Position numbers and translations under genes: made by a program. Below are positions 31,401 through 54,986 of a DNA stretch of 64,000 bases, one piece after another (the stretch's first letter is position 1; each line of letters opens with the position of its first letter). The notes below the pieces were generated by a model. The model did no database searches and was not told the DNA's origin. It was given only the letters and a program-made list of their open reading frames with translations. The DNA lies in the NCBI RefSeq assembly GCF_027942865.1, contig NC_134519.1:22478248-22542247 (forward strand), written 5' to 3'. This DNA comes from Odontesthes bonariensis. Its lineage: Eukaryota; Chordata; Actinopteri; Atheriniformes; Atherinopsidae.

Positions 31401-34056
31401 ACAGAAGAAGATATTCTGTAAGTCCAAGCACAGGTTCAGGACACTTCTGTAAACAGCTGTCAGTGAACAGACTTAACTTTTGCATCCACAAATCCAAGTT
31501 CAAACTCTGCATAGAAAAAGCTAACAAAATTCAAACATAATATAATATAATATAATATAATATAATATATGAATTTGGAATTCCATTGGGAAATCATAGA
31601 TACTGCATCCTCCGAATCAAAGAGGAGACAAACCACCCATCTGTTTATCAGCACAGAGTTGAAAAGCCAGCATCCTTGATGGTTTGGGAGTAAACTCTGC
31701 ATAAATGAAGGGATCAATCATGCTGAATGATGCAACATATAGGTGCAACATCTGTTTTTTTCTCTTGGAGCAACATATGCAGCCTTCCAGATTACTTCTT
31801 TTTTTAGATAAGTTATACTAATTTCAGCAAGGTGGTGCCAAACCACAAACCGCACGTGTGCAACAGTATGGCTCCACAGTAAAAGAGTCTGGGCGCTAAA
31901 TCAGCCTACATGTAGTCCAGAACCGTTCCCCATTAAACAACAGCTACCAAACAAAGACATTCAACAAGAAAGGCCCTGAACTGTACCTGAAATCTTGTAT
32001 CAACCAAGAATGGGAAAACATTTAAATAGATAGAAAGCATCTAAATTTTAGAAACAGTGTTTCATTTGATCAAGAAATGCAGCTTATCAAAATGTCAAAA
32101 CATGGAAACCTCTTGCCGCCTGGCTGTTTGCACTTATATTACGAATTTGTATGTGTCAATATGTCTGTCTTCTTCTTATTGATTAATTGTAGTGCCCCCA
32201 TGTGGTCCGAAAAAAAATGCAGCTTTTACGCTAAAGGACAGAAATTAGGATCCAAATGTAGAGATATGCAGAGTGACCCTTGTCAGACTTTACAATGCAT
32301 GTGGTCATATCTGATTGTTGGACTTGTCTACAATGCTTTAGTTTTGCAACATAAAACAAATATTTTACCATACAGTACAAGAGCTTCAAATGACCCTTCT
32401 TTCATGCCCTCAGGATGTGCCCGTGTCGGCCGGCCAGGTGGAGAACTATGTGCTGCTTTTGGTGCTACTGAGTGTTTTCGCTGGGGGGACGCTGGTCTTG
32501 CTCTCCCTGCTGCTCCTCTTCTGTCACCGCTGCTGCTTGGGTGGACGACGCTACTCCAGGTGGGTGCAGGTCCAGGTTTGCATGGAAAGACATGGGAGTG
32601 CAGGGGCCACTGGAATGAAGACTGCTCCAGGTTTAAAGTGTGTGGGACAGGGAATGAAAAGCTGCAATGTTACAGGGCACTTTTGAAAGAGCAGAAAGAG
32701 TATCAATAATTTCTTATTTTCAGAGCGAGCGATGACCCTGAGAAGACGAACACCACCTATGCTGAGGATTCTCAGCCCACACAAGGTCAGAACTGTTTTT
32801 CTTTTCAAGTTCATAATATAGTCTGGTCTAGTATCATCACCATCTCAATTATTTCTCTCTGTTGATGTGTCCTTGTCATCTTTGTCGCTCAGAAATCACA
32901 ATTCGTCTGGATGAATCAGACGCTCTCTCAGCGTCAAGCTGTCACGATGGAGAGTCAGAGCGATTTGTCTCCACTGGGTCTACTGGACGAAGAGTCTCCT
33001 TCAATGAATCTGCACTTTACGAACAGGAGAAAACGACTCAGGACAAAGGACGCAGGTATAGTTCCATCGAGCTAAGGAAAATTTTCACATTATCTTTTGC
33101 CTGAGTTTGATGGACTCAGATCAGATGATTACTCTTTGGCCTCAGGTACACTCTGACCGAAGGAGACTTCCACCACCTGAAAAAGGCCCGACTGACCCAC
33201 CTTAACCTGCCTCCAGCCCCATGTGACTTGAAAATACTCACCATCATGGAGTGTGACTCAACAGAGAGCAGCACCATCAACATCAGTGAGACAGCAGCAT
33301 CCAAACTGCCCCTCACCATCTATCAGGTAACTTAACAACATGGAATTTATATCAGAAATGTGGTGCATTCAACCACTGTTGCAGTCTGAGTGAGTCTGAA
33401 ACAAAACTGGTTCCATTCATCTCCAGCCTTTGGAGAGAAGAGTCCCCGACTGGATGGGACAGAGTCTGAGCGGGGGACTTCCAGGAGACCCACACCACTC
33501 CATCGTCCTGGACCATGGATGCAGGCAGTCTTCACCAGCCTTAAAAACACAGCACACATGGTCCCAGACAGTAAGTCTGGCCTTCCTTTCTTTGATTTTA
33601 TATGATTTTATGTAGCAATAACAACAATAACAGATGGCAATGTCAGTCAGTTAGTTGTTTAGTTAATCAGAGCTTTACCAAATTAATTCCCTTTGAATTC
33701 TTTAATGCTCACATTAAAGCTTCAAGAGGATGAATCTTAAGTTTGATAACAGACAAAGAACAGTGAGCGCTGCACCTGCTGAACGTCTGCATTCTGGGAA
33801 GCGTCAGAGACAGTTTCATAACCTCGTCAGCATGTAGCAGATGTCGTCCTTTTTTTTGTTTACTCATTCTCTTTGTTTTGTTCTCAGACATAATTTCCAC
33901 TGACGTACTTTTTCAAAATAGTTGTGAATAATATCTGACATTTTTTACAATGCTTTACTTCTTACTGTGGCCTTGAGATGCAAAACACCACACGGCTGGA
34001 CAAAACACAACAACAAAGCTAAAAAGACATCAAAATGTCAGAAATGCAGAGACACA

Positions 34057-34095
<39 letters not shown>

Positions 34096-37000
34096 CAGCA
34101 ATAACACTTCAGAGCAAATGAGGATAACACAAAACACAACTGTTCAGAGAAGAAATTAATGAATTAAACATCACAACAAAAAAGTAACAGACAAAAAGCG
34201 ACAATATTACAGAAAGCAAGAACAAAAGGAGAAACATTTCAGAAATCCATAATTTTAGAAAACACAACAAAACTGAAAAAACATTATTACAAAAGATATA
34301 TATATAAATATTAAAAAAAACTTAAAACCAAAAATACACTATGATTAAAACAAAATGCAAACACATATGAAACAAAAAAAAAAATTCACCCTCACAAACA
34401 CCAGGAGCCTGTTCTACAAAGCAGGGTCAACATAGCCAGGGCATCTTTAGGTGTTCTGGCTTCACAAACCTTATAAATGGATATCTTGCTTTTGCCTGAA
34501 ACATCTCTAATAAAGCCTATTTGGTCTTTGACTCTTGTAGGAATGAGAAAAAGACTCTCTCTCCATCTATTTTTTGTTTTCATTTTCAAAGAGAAGTTAT
34601 TGGTTGAGAAGCAGTGCTTTTATGTGCGTTGAGCTTTAATCTCAAACCCTAACATGCCCTGAAGCAGGTTGGGTTTCCAGTGGAGGTTGCCACAGTCATA
34701 CCACCTGATAAAAGGAGAACCAGCTTCATAATACTTTAGAATTTAAAACAATACAACCTAGGATGAACAACAACAACATATATAGACAAATCACCAGGTG
34801 TCATTTATATAGAATAACTAAACCAATATGCAGGAGCAGCGTGTGAAGACCTGAATACATCCCGTGATTTGATAGCCTGAAGAACCACCTTCAGCAGTAA
34901 CTTGAAGTAGTTGTTTTCTGTATGATGTTTTCAATCCCTGTAATGGACTGGTGACCTGTCCCGGGTGTGCCTGCCCCTGCCTCTCGCCCAATCACAGGCA
35001 GGATAGGCTCTGGCCCCTCCCTGACCCTGATGGATGGATGATGTTTTCAATCTCTTCTTTAGAATGTTGTGTCAGTCCATTCGGCTTGCAGCATTAGTTT
35101 ATGCATGGCTTTATTAAAGTCCCCCCCCAGCATTTCAATCAGATCGAGGTCTGGACTTTGAATGGGTCGCTCCAACAACTTGATTCTTTTTCAGCCATTC
35201 TGTCGTAGATTTGCTGCTGATTTGAGATCATTCTTCAGTTTCATGACCCAATTTCAGCCAAGCTTTAGCTGTCAGTCTCATTGACGCACCACCACTGTGC
35301 GTCAATGAGAGAAATTAGCAGTTGGTATGAGATGTTTGTACTGATATACTGTGTTTGGTTTGAAATAAACCTGCTGCTGTGCATTATGACCACACAAGTA
35401 CACTTTGGTCTCGTCTGTTCCAGAAGTCTTGTGGTTTGTTCGGATAAAAACCCAAACTGCGCTGCCAAGATGTTTTAAAACCAAACACTGCAAAAAAAGC
35501 CATGCGTGCTCAATGTTTTAATTGCATTATTATGAACTTTAACATTAAATATGCTTAATGAAGCCTGTAGAGTCTGAGATGTAATTTGTATTTTTTTGCA
35601 AACAGTATAGGCTGAAGTGTATCAAAAGCATTGGAGAAATCAAAGAACATGATCCTCACGGTGATGTGTGCTTTGTCCAGATGAGAGTGGGCTCACAGAA
35701 GCAGGTAGATGATGGCATCTTCAACACCAACCCCAGGATGATAAGCAAACTGTAGTGAGTCTTGAAAGGCGCTCCATTACTTAGGTGAGCCAATAACAGT
35801 CTCAGCAGGACTTTCATGATGTGGGATGTTATGGTAACTGGTCTGTAATAGTTAAGGGCAGACGGATGAGATCTTTTTTTGGGTACCGGAGCAAAGCAGG
35901 ACGTTTCATTGCTGATGTCTTTCCCCCTTTGCATCATTACAAACCACACCTGTAATTTAACTGCCAAAATTTCTGCTTTTGTGGAAGTGCTCACATTTTT
36001 TGATGGTCATTTAATAAAGGACAACTGTTTAGCAACACCTTGTTAACTCCGATGGAAACACTAAAGGTGTACCTAGTTTTTCATATACTGCCACTGCTTT
36101 TTGGCTTAGTTTTTGTAATATGTCATGAAGTGTTGTTAATCTTAGGTTGAATTTACCTAATTTCAAGACCTAGTAAGCACCAGATGATCTTTTGCTATGC
36201 CCTGATATGTAAAACCTTAGAATTAAGACAGTGTACTTTCTTTTTTGTGACTAAACATTTCAGCAAACACTTGCTCTGTTGTATTCTTTTGTTGTTGTTG
36301 TTGTTGTCATATTTCTGTATAAAATAACATTCTAATTATGATAAAGTGTTGATACTTTCTCAAAAATGCTGTCAAACTGAAATCTTAGTATTCATGCCAT
36401 TTAGCCAGAAAAATATTTACACAGGCAATTTCTGTGGTGCAGATTCATCCTCTTGTATCATACGTAACCAGCGAGAAGCAGCTGCCACAGGCTAAAACCT
36501 ACTGATGCACAGTGACATCAGTCATTGCTGGAACTGAGTGACAAAATGACAAACTGCTGTCCCCCGTGGGCTTTGCCTCTACCCGTCACGATTCATCTCA
36601 GTGTTTCTCCTTCCTTAATGTGTCATCGCTTCCTTCCATCCTTTCTCTCCCTTCATCTCCTCTGTCAGATGGAGGCTCTCGGGGACAGGGGAGAGGCTGA
36701 GAGTGAAAGGGGACTAAGAGGACAGCCCACACAAACTCAGGCGCAGACTTCAGTCCTACATTTCTTCTCTAAACTGCGGCGGCACGCCAGTCTGGAGGGG
36801 GCTGGGCCTTACTTTAAAAGGTGGAAGTTTGATAGCAGTCACCGGGCTGCCAGTCTGGATGCCAAAGGTTCGTATAGATGCCATGAATCAATGAGTCCTT
36901 TTTGATACATGGAAAATGTCTAGCTTAGAAAAAAAGAGCAATAGAGTAACATGAAGATGTGTATGAATTTCCACCAGGGTCCCCGAAGAGGAGACCCTTC

Positions 37001-39119
37001 CAGAGACAGAGAGCAGCAAGTGAAACCACCGAGCACACTGAAGATGACTCCTCTCCTCTCCCAGATGACGCCTTTAAATCTTTCCCACACACTCCCATCC
37101 AGACCAGCGGCCTCCAGTCCCTCTCTGCGGAGTCTCTCTCTCATCCTGCATCCTCTGTCTTCCTCAGAAGGTATATCCCTGCCCTTAACTCAATTACATA
37201 CATCATGTCATTTTCTAAATCACTAACTGAGTGCTCTCCATCTGTGTAGGCCAAATCTGGAAGCCATGGTGGAGATAGGTGGTAGCATCAGCTCCAGGAA
37301 AGAGGAACTCTGCTTGCCATCAGATCCCAAGCAAAGCCAAGATGAGGCCACAGTCAAAGGAACAGGAGTGGAAGAAGAGACCATGTTCGGAACAGTTATA
37401 AGAAGAGAAGCAGCGCGAGACGAGCGAGAATCTTCAGAGAACGATGACTTGTTTGGGACAGAACAAGAAGCTGACATGCAGGAAAAGTTTGAGGACACAT
37501 TAAAGAAGACCACAGGCACAAAAATAGACAGAGGCACAGCAGATGTGGAGAAAAAGAATGAAGCAGAGGTGGATGATGGAGATGAGGTGGTGTTGGGAGC
37601 TGAGGCAAGACAAAGGACTGATTCAGGCTCATCTCTGTCCTTCATGACACGCCAGGAGAGCTTGGAGGCCCCGCCTTCCCTGTACAGAGACATTTGGAGC
37701 TTGCGAGCTTCTCTGGAGCAATATGCCTCCTCAGACCAGAGCAGCACCGATCGAGAGTCCATCCGCAGTGATGCAGACAGCGTCTCATCCGTTGGGGGTG
37801 TAGGGGCTCGTTCTGCCCTTGACAGCTGCCTGTCACAAGACCTGGATGATGAGCCTGAAGGAGAAGGGGACGGGGATGGGTTGGAGGGGGGAACCAGAGG
37901 GGCCTCAGGTGTGGATAGTGAGGTGGGAAGTGGAGCTGGAGGAGAGGGGGAGGGAGGAAACAGGAAGCTTCTTCAAATGGACAGCGGCTATGCCTCCATC
38001 GAAGCGCCATCAAAGGCCCCTGAAGAGATGCGGCTCTTTGGGACTCCCGGAGCACCTCGGGGGAAGACAGCATCTGAGAGAAGGCTGTTTTTCACCAGCT
38101 CTGGAAGAAAAGGTTCAGTGTGTGAGAGTGTCGAGGCCAGGCTGTTTCAAGAGGAGCTGGAGGACCAAATGGCGGACAGCACAGAGACAGTGGGAAAACT
38201 AAAGCAGAAATCTCAGAGTGGCAGCTTATCTCACACCCTCCAAGAACCCTATCAATTACTGAAATCCCTCCATCCTCAGAAACCCCTGGAATCCCAGTCT
38301 CTCATGTCTCCACTAATGAAACCAATCGCCCAGCCCTCCAGTCCTCACCGACCTCGTCTCCGCCGCCGTGACTACAGCATCGATGAAAAGACAGATGCTC
38401 TTTTTAATGAGTTCCTTCGTCACGACCCGCGCTTCGACCAGCAGGACTCTCCGCTGCGCTCCAGGCACAGATCCAGAGTTCACCTCCGGAAACAGTGGCA
38501 AAGACATAAGCAATACAGCGACCCCGGGTCAGTCTCTGGGGGAAGGTACTCTCCATCTTTGGAGAGGCAGAGGTTTACTCCATTAAAGAGGGGTGACAGT
38601 GCCGGTTATCCTCTGGACACCAGATATCACAGCACCCTCTCACGCATAGCGAGTGCTGCAGATGAAGAAGCCAGTGAGGTTGCCGCCTCTGAGGAGGCAG
38701 CTAAAGAGAGAGCAGAGGGGGAAGATCAGTCAAGCGAAGGAGCGGCCATCAAAACATGCGAGGGGGTCGACGCACCAACAAACGGTTCAAGCTGTGCAGA
38801 CTACAGTGGTGACACAGACGGCTGCAAAGTCTCTCCGAACAAGGACACAGAAAGCACAACCAGTCAGTCTATGAGCACTGTGACTGCACAAATGAGCCAC
38901 ATGGATCCAAGAGTTGACAACAAGAACAACAACAGCAGTCAGGCTATCCTATCAGAGGTTTCCCTGCAGGCAGAGAGCAGTCTGACAGACAAGCTGATGG
39001 TGTCAGTAGAAGAGAGGCTTTACGGCGGCCTGAGGAGTGCAGAAAAACCCGAACAGGGAGGATCAGATCGTGCGCTCACTGCGTCTCACACAGCCTCACC
39101 TGGATTCAATCCCATATAA
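28441..39119 (+). CDS. cbarp: CBARP (BARP/Dos), voltage-gated calcium channel beta-subunit regulator
   Basis: Single-pass membrane protein that binds Cav beta subunits and lowers surface calcium-channel activity in neurons and endocrine cells. Exons: 28441-28488 (coding part), 32414-32559, 32724-32785, 32893-33055, 33146-33326, 33427-33570, 36669-36867, 36978-37170, 37250-39119. The total of 3006 nt is in frame: 1001 aa, longer than the roughly 700 aa human protein. The start reads MSNDLPVLTSLTENST. A transmembrane helix follows (YVLLLVLLSVFAGGTLVLLS, about residues 26-50), then a Cys-rich juxtamembrane HRCC. Conserved cytosolic blocks include STGSTGRRVSFNESALYEQ, YTLTEGDFHHLKKARLTHL, LRRHASLEGAGPYFK, GSPKRRPFQRQRAASETTE, LLQMDSGYASIEAP and RRRDYSIDEKTDALFNEFLR. 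The last exon (1.87 kb) adds long acidic low-complexity segments. Convergent with stk11. Confidence 0.95.
31085..32070 (+). mobile_element. Degenerate Tc1/mariner transposase relic in cbarp intron 1
   Basis: Starts with a GTTGGGATCTTGTGTAAAAT terminus and contains scattered blocks of a teleost Tc1-type transposase coding strand, for example CATCTACAGTAAATATTGT (helix-turn-helix region), AAAAGCCAGCATCCTTGATG, TGGAGCAACATATGCAGCC, and the DD34E region near 31825-31935 (GTGCCAAACCACA ... CCATTAAA). A TAATA microsatellite interrupts it at 31537-31570. Heavily decayed. Confidence 0.65.
31537..31570. repeat. (TAATA)n pentanucleotide run
   Basis: About six to seven units inside the Tc1 relic in cbarp intron 1. 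Confidence 0.95.
34060..34094. repeat. (CA)n microsatellite, cbarp intron 6
   Basis: About 17 CA units within a wider A/C-rich, T/G-poor stretch (about 33970-34390). Confidence 0.95.
34937..35039 (+). mobile_element. Short retroposon insert flanked by 13-bp target duplication
   Basis: The 13-base word GATGTTTTCAATC occurs at 34924-34936 and again at 35040-35052, flanking a 103 bp insert that ends in a GATGGATGGATG tail. The insert body (CTGCCTCTCGCCCAATCACA, GGATAGGCTCTGGCCCC) is the 3' end shared by many fish LINE/SINE families. This is a 5'-truncated non-LTR insertion in cbarp intron 6. Confidence 0.85.
35606..35960 (-). pseudogene. Non-LTR retrotransposon reverse transcriptase fragment
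   Basis: The minus strand encodes NYYRPVTITSHIMKVLLRL, then after a frame change LQFAYHPGVGVEDAIIYLL, a stop, and VRIMFFDFSNAFDTLQPIL. These are reverse-transcriptase motifs of fish L2/CR1/Rex-Babar type LINEs, including the F-x-D catalytic motif A. A stop and frameshift show it is dead. Within cbarp intron 6. Confidence 0.8.
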
Positions 39120-41055
39120 CCTGTTAGCAATTCTTCATCACTTTTTTTCATATTCATGGTCTACAGACCGAAAGACCCACAGCAAATCAGCATCATCATG
39201 TGTTAAATACTGCATCAGATGTCCTCTACAGGACAGAACCTCCCTCTTGATGGCCAGTCTATTCCCACATATCCATTCGGATCTTAGCGGCCACTGTGAC
39301 ACCATGTGACATGCGATGCCCCTTTCTACCAGTAATCATTCTTCAAAATCAAACGCACTCATCCCATAGTTTTGAAGATGCAGACCATCATATTTTCAGA
39401 CAATGAGTTTTGAGCATGCTACTGTAGGTCCAGACAATGTGTATGTTAATAGTTTTATCTTCAAAACAAAAAGCACTTTGATGGGAAGAAAGATAATGGT
39501 GTTGGTCACCCATTTCTCTCATTTAAATCCCCGTCCTCCTCAAGTGTCCTTCTCGTCTCAGTCGTTTTGAGAGTAAATGTGTGTCAGATCTGTTGTGTCT
39601 GCATTCAGCAATATAAAGAACAATGCTTCAGTGTTTAGTCCTCTCCTTTATGAACACTGTATCAGCAGGTCTGGAGATAACAGACCACGTCAAAATAAAA
39701 TATGATGGGAAACAGCTGTGGAAATGCGGGCATTTAGCATTTTTGTACAGATATTTCATCCATACGCATCACAACTGAGGTGGTGGTTTCCAGGAGCTTC
39801 CGTGGACTTGAGTGGAGCGTTGCCGGGACTCGTCTGAGGCTGACAGATGACGGTTAAAGTGACTGACGCGGGATCCTCTCAGGCGTTTACACAGTTGGTC
39901 TACTGACAAAGAGTTGATGCTGTGACACGGAAGGGTTGAAACTGATTAGAGACGACATCCATCGTTCGCTGCAGAAAGTGAAAAACGGTGTCTTAAATAG
40001 AAGTACAAAGATGTTTTGTATTGATCCTGTCAACAAATCCCCTGAAAAAGACTAAAACCAACATTGAACTGATCCTGGTGAGACGTGTAGCCAAAGCTCG
40101 ATAAAGCTAATACTTTTCAGTCTAAAGCTCCATTGTTTGGCTCCAAAAATAGCTGACACATTTTTGGACTGCGCAAAAAATGTGTCATTATTACAGCCGG
40201 TGACATTTATTTCTGTTTGGTCCTGCAGATATCATCCTATCGCCATAAATATCCGCTTGAGCACCAAATGTGTGTTAATCTTTTGCTGCTGACAAAGTGG
40301 CATTTCCCTTCAACAGAATTTCAACAGCCTGGTTAGATGTTTGGAAAAGTGACAGCTTAGAATACTTTCTCAATCTTTTTACTTAAACTTGTTTAAAAAT
40401 GTCCGTCACCACTTACAGAAGCGTGGTGCTTTTTTGTTTGTTGTTGTTTTCTTTAAACAAGCATTCTTTTTAAGAGGTTTAAATTGCATTTCACAATCTG
40501 CTGCATGACTAAATGCTCAATAAAAAGCTCTGAATTAGCCCAGGTTTACAAAATATCCCAGGAGTCACGCATCCAAGTCGAATTCTGTGAATAGGGATAA
40601 ATACATATTCATACTGACTGAAAAAGTTGCCTCAGACTAAAATGTCAATTTTGAGGTATGTAAATACAGGATTAATTTAAAATAAATAGTTAAATCGATG
40701 CCTTCAGCAGCCGCTGACAGATTGTTTTGCACCCCTCAGTTTACACCTAGGTATGCTACTTATTTGGATAACTGATGCTGCCTCATGTTGGACAAGCAGC
40801 AACTACAGAATGAGTTCCTCTTATAGGTTCTGACTATTTACTGCTGCATCTCTAATATGCAGTTGATATTAGGTTTTCAAGTCAAGAGTCACTGCCTATT
40901 GTTGTAATTCATGAAGGAGATTGTCACTGGGGTCAATGTGATGGTAAACCCAGCACAAACGCAAAAATACTTCTAGATTACTGTGTGTATCTTAGGGAAT
41001 CCATGCCCTAGTCCTTATTCATGTAGCACCAACTGCTTGATTATTATAAAATAAA
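39120..41055 (+). other. cbarp: cbarp 3' UTR with several poly(A) signals
   Basis: No further gene-like frame follows the cbarp stop. Plus-strand AATAAA hexamers are at 39694, 40519 and 41050, any of which could end the transcript. Which are used cannot be told from sequence. Confidence 0.45.
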
Positions 41056-41370
41056 GAGCACAGGAAATTTGGATTTCTTGCAGCCTTGACAAAAGCCAGC
41101 CCTTATGGAACCGAGTGCGGCAAGTACAGCGTTTCTTTTTTTACTGTTGTAATGTGACTCATGTGAGCTGATGCACTGTGAAAATGTGGAAACAGCACAA
41201 TCATAACCACGAGAACAAGAACCTGAAGTGTGTTTTCACATACTAATCATACTGCTGCAATGTTCCTCAGCGTGTTAAATCGAGGCATCAGTCCATCCCC
41301 TCTGCACTGCTCTCTGTGTGTCTCGCTGAATGGGGAGCCTCTGTGTCAGCCTTGCTGACGTGGGTAGAGT

Positions 41371-41423
41371 CACTCCTCCCTCCCTCCCTACCTCCCTTCC
41401 TCCCTCCCTCCCTCCCTCCCTCA
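41371..41423. repeat. (TCCC)n microsatellite between cbarp and stk11
   Basis: Imperfect TCCC tetranucleotide run downstream of the last cbarp poly(A) candidate. Confidence 0.95.
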
Positions 41424-42050
41424 CAGCTGTGACTCACCTGCTCTTTGATCTATTCCCAGTGAGAAGCTGATGATGGACCCGGCTGCGTAAGAGCGGGCAG
41501 GGCTCTTGCTGATGTGATCGGCGCAACAAAGCGTCATTAGAAAAACAGGGGACTGGGCAATTGTCAGGGCTCACTGCCTGCAACTGAGCGACACCGGCGC
41601 CGACTACAAAATGGTCGCAGAGAGAAACCGATGATGTAGTGTTTGAGTCAGTAAGACCCTTATAAAGGACGAGTAAAATAAGAAAAAAATAACAATTGAA
41701 CAGGCATAAACCACTGGGCTGTATTGCAAAAATAAAAATATGCTCTACTAAAATGCAAACAGAAAGGATAATCCAACAAAATAGCCTGTTTGGGACAAAT
41801 TTTATATAAATAATAATTAAAAAAATATTCATTGGAAAATTAAAAATAAAACCTAAATGAAGATCAAATATCCTAAAAGGTCAGACGTGGATCTCAGAGC
41901 TTCAGTCTGTCAAGTCTGTCCACACCCAAACATATTCCCTTACTTCCAGCTCTGTACAGCATGCATTTTTTGTGTTGGTAGTATCATGATAACCCATCAG
42001 AGATTTAAATATAGAATTATTCATAAGTTGTTGTTTTGTTTTTTTTCCTC

Positions 42051-43374
42051 TTTAATTTTTTACACATCACAATGTGTATTTAAAAACTGCCATTAGGGTT
42101 CTGTAAAAACAAATGTAATCAAAGAAACAGAAGGTGGTGGGGGGAGGGGGGGATGGGCAGGAGCTGGGGTGATGGTGTCTGTAACGTCCGTAGGAACACT
42201 TTGACCCTCTGACAGATGACAGAATGAGGAGGGGGAAATTAACTGGATGACACAAGCTGAAAGGAGCCAAAAAAAATTATAGGAGAAAATAAACAGCATC
42301 TTCACGGCAAGTGCCTTAGTCTCAGAGCAAAAAGAACATTTCATGCTGTCCTCCTCCTCCCGATCACTTGCACCTCATCTTCAGATACTCTGCAGGCCAG
42401 TGGTCCAAGGAGGTGTGGGGACAATAATGTCAGCAGGTTTCTCTCACAACTGTGACAACTCCAGACACAGAAGGACGAGGACAGATCAACCTGAAAGGGA
42501 CAGAGACAGAACAGAATAGAATCGAAAACAGGTGTCTGGTGGAGTCTGAGTTGTATATTTATGTCGACACAAGTTTCCCAGAGATGAAACCGAACAGTAC
42601 GACAGAATCTTATGACAGTACTAGTTGCTGCTGTTGAAACGGAAAGAGTCAACCCACAGAATGACAAAGAGAGACAAACATCCCACAACCTGCTTTGATC
42701 TAATCCGGGGTGAGTCATCCCCTGAACAAATGAATACACAGCGTCTCTTCTGCCCTGCACCCAAGACAAACAGCCGTGTTGTGAGTGCTTCGTATGTGTG
42801 CAAGACAGAAAGAGCAGCTGTGGGTGGTAACTGGTAACGGACGACAACCAGTACCATTTTTTCTGCATCTACAACACTTCATCTGGACAAAGGCCACGAA
42901 CAAACCCTTTAAGAGATTAAACGTAGATGCATCTCAATTTAGGAAAAAAACAAAAGTTAAATAAAATTAAAAAAAAATAAGATGCACCAGGCTTGTCATG
43001 GGGCAGTTTTTGTGAGTGCATAAGAAAACGCCCCGGTGTTTGCATGGGGACAGGTGGTGAGTCAGAGCAATGCTTACTGAATATCAACACAGAGTTTCTC
43101 TCTACACCCATTTTCCTTTTTTACACCATCTCCTTCTCGCCAAGTCTTGCTCGGTTCCAAGACATTCTCATCTAATTCTTTGTTCTGTTAATTTTTTTTT
43201 TTTTTTTTTTTCATAAATCTGGAGCTGCAGCACTTCTCTCCCCCCTTGATCTACTCCCTCTATCGACTGTTGAAAAAGCGTCCTTCAGAAACACACATTC
43301 AGTTTCTGCTTTTGAAGACTCCACACACTCACCAGGTAGGTTGTTGCTGTGGGACAAAGAGGAGGAGAAGGATG
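42051..43374 (-). other. stk11: stk11 3' UTR, poly(A) signal uncertain
   Basis: No gene-like frame follows the stk11 stop on the minus strand. A T-rich run (plus strand) at about 43190-43212 and a minus-strand ATTAAA (tttaat at 42051-42056) are the nearest landmarks; the latter may be the poly(A) signal. Weak evidence. Confidence 0.3.
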
Positions 43375-53321
<9,947 letters not shown>

Positions 53322-54986
53322 GACTGATGGCTCTACAATGACAGCTTAAGCCTTATGTGCAAAAATGATAATAATAATATTAATAACTAAAAAAAGTTTT
53401 GCTAACAGTTATGATTGCTACTGGGGTCTAATCAACTGCTTATCTTTCAGCATGGAACCGAGAGTTTCAGTTTGACAAGACAAATGATGAAATACTGAAA
53501 TTTGGAACGGGAGTAATGAGGCCTGAGAGTAGAGGAAGAAGGTGGGTGATCAATCTGAAATTTGTAAACATTAGGGCTCTTTTTGCTCAAGAGGAAAGAA
53601 AATGGGTGCAGAACCGGTTGGCCCCAGTGCTAATTTAGCGCTTTATACTGTGCATTATGAATTAAGTAAATGATGAGTGCAGCTGACGAGAAATTGGAAA
53701 AATGATTATCCTACAATGTTATTCGACTTTCTGTAAGTTTCAATTATCTATTTATACATTTAATACCATACAACTTTAGGTAAAGGCAACCAGTCTTGCT
53801 TCAAGGCTTTGCAGCAATGCATTTCTGTCAAAGGTCCATGCCGCATGGCATAGTTTCCACGGGACACATAAGTGTGTATAGATGGACTGGATCCAAGCAT
53901 AGATCGACAGCCAAAGCAGCAGTATGAATCCAATCTTTGGTCTCAGTCAGGCTCCAGGAGTTGGACTGAACCATCCAATGTGATGAACCGTCTTCAGGTG
54001 TCCTCCATGTCACAAAAGTTTCAACAGCCTGGTACCTGTTGGGGGGGGCATTAACGTAAATATACCAATGGCTTTCACTTTCTTTTGAACCAAGTACAAA
54101 GAACACGTAGAAAAACATCTTTGAAGAGCATATATGTACAAATACAAATACAGTTATAGTATCAAAGTCTTAAAGCGCAGCTTTGACTTTATGGGTTATA
54201 CTCGCATCCAAATTTGAGGGAGGGTTAAGCAATTGCAGCTCTTTAAATTAACAAGTAGAATGCTCTTTCATATGGGCTCAAATGTTATTGGACAATTGAT
54301 TCAAAAGCTTCTTCACAGACTGGCGTGGGATTTTCCTTAATGAAACACGACCAAAGGGTAATTTTAAGAGTGTAAGTGCATAAATAGAAAATTACCAAAA
54401 AATGGCCAATGTCTAAATGCACTATCGACCAAACTGTACACGTTTTTAAAGTATTAACATTTGGCTAGCTGCTATGCTAGTGTAGCAACTCTGGATGAAT
54501 GAATTAGCTTTCCAAATATGAACTAACACTTTGTAGTGTCTCGATGTGCATATCCTCAACGACCACGGTCATTTTAAACTTCAAAACAACGACAACTTAA
54601 CTACTGCTTTCGATAAGAGCTGACAGTGCGCAGCCTGGGGGGGGCAACCGAAACGTCGTCACACAACTCTAGCTAACGGTGGATGTGCAGCACAAGCAGC
54701 ACTAGCTAGCCAACTTCGTCTGACGTTAAGATTGGCTAACTTCATCTCGTTTGCCGGTAAAACGGTGGCATACTCGGTGACGCACATTTTTTTCCAACTA
54801 TCCTGCATTATGGTCACCCAATAGCGAAACGAACTATAGATTCGACATCTAGCGTAGTCCCAGACAGACTAAAAAACAACAGATGATTACAGCTAACACA
54901 AGCTAATCGATGGTTAGCTCAGATTCCACTGTAAATTGCTAGCTGGTCAGTTAACAAGCTAACAGGCTCCCGGTACCGGCTCTCAC

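Noticed and set aside
32077-32709. 210-codon plus-strand frame
   Set aside because: It overlaps cbarp exon 2 in a different frame and has no recognisable family; chance open frame.
53828-54118. 96-codon minus-strand frame upstream of stk11
   Set aside because: Lies in the probable 5' UTR intron of stk11 and has no recognised domain.
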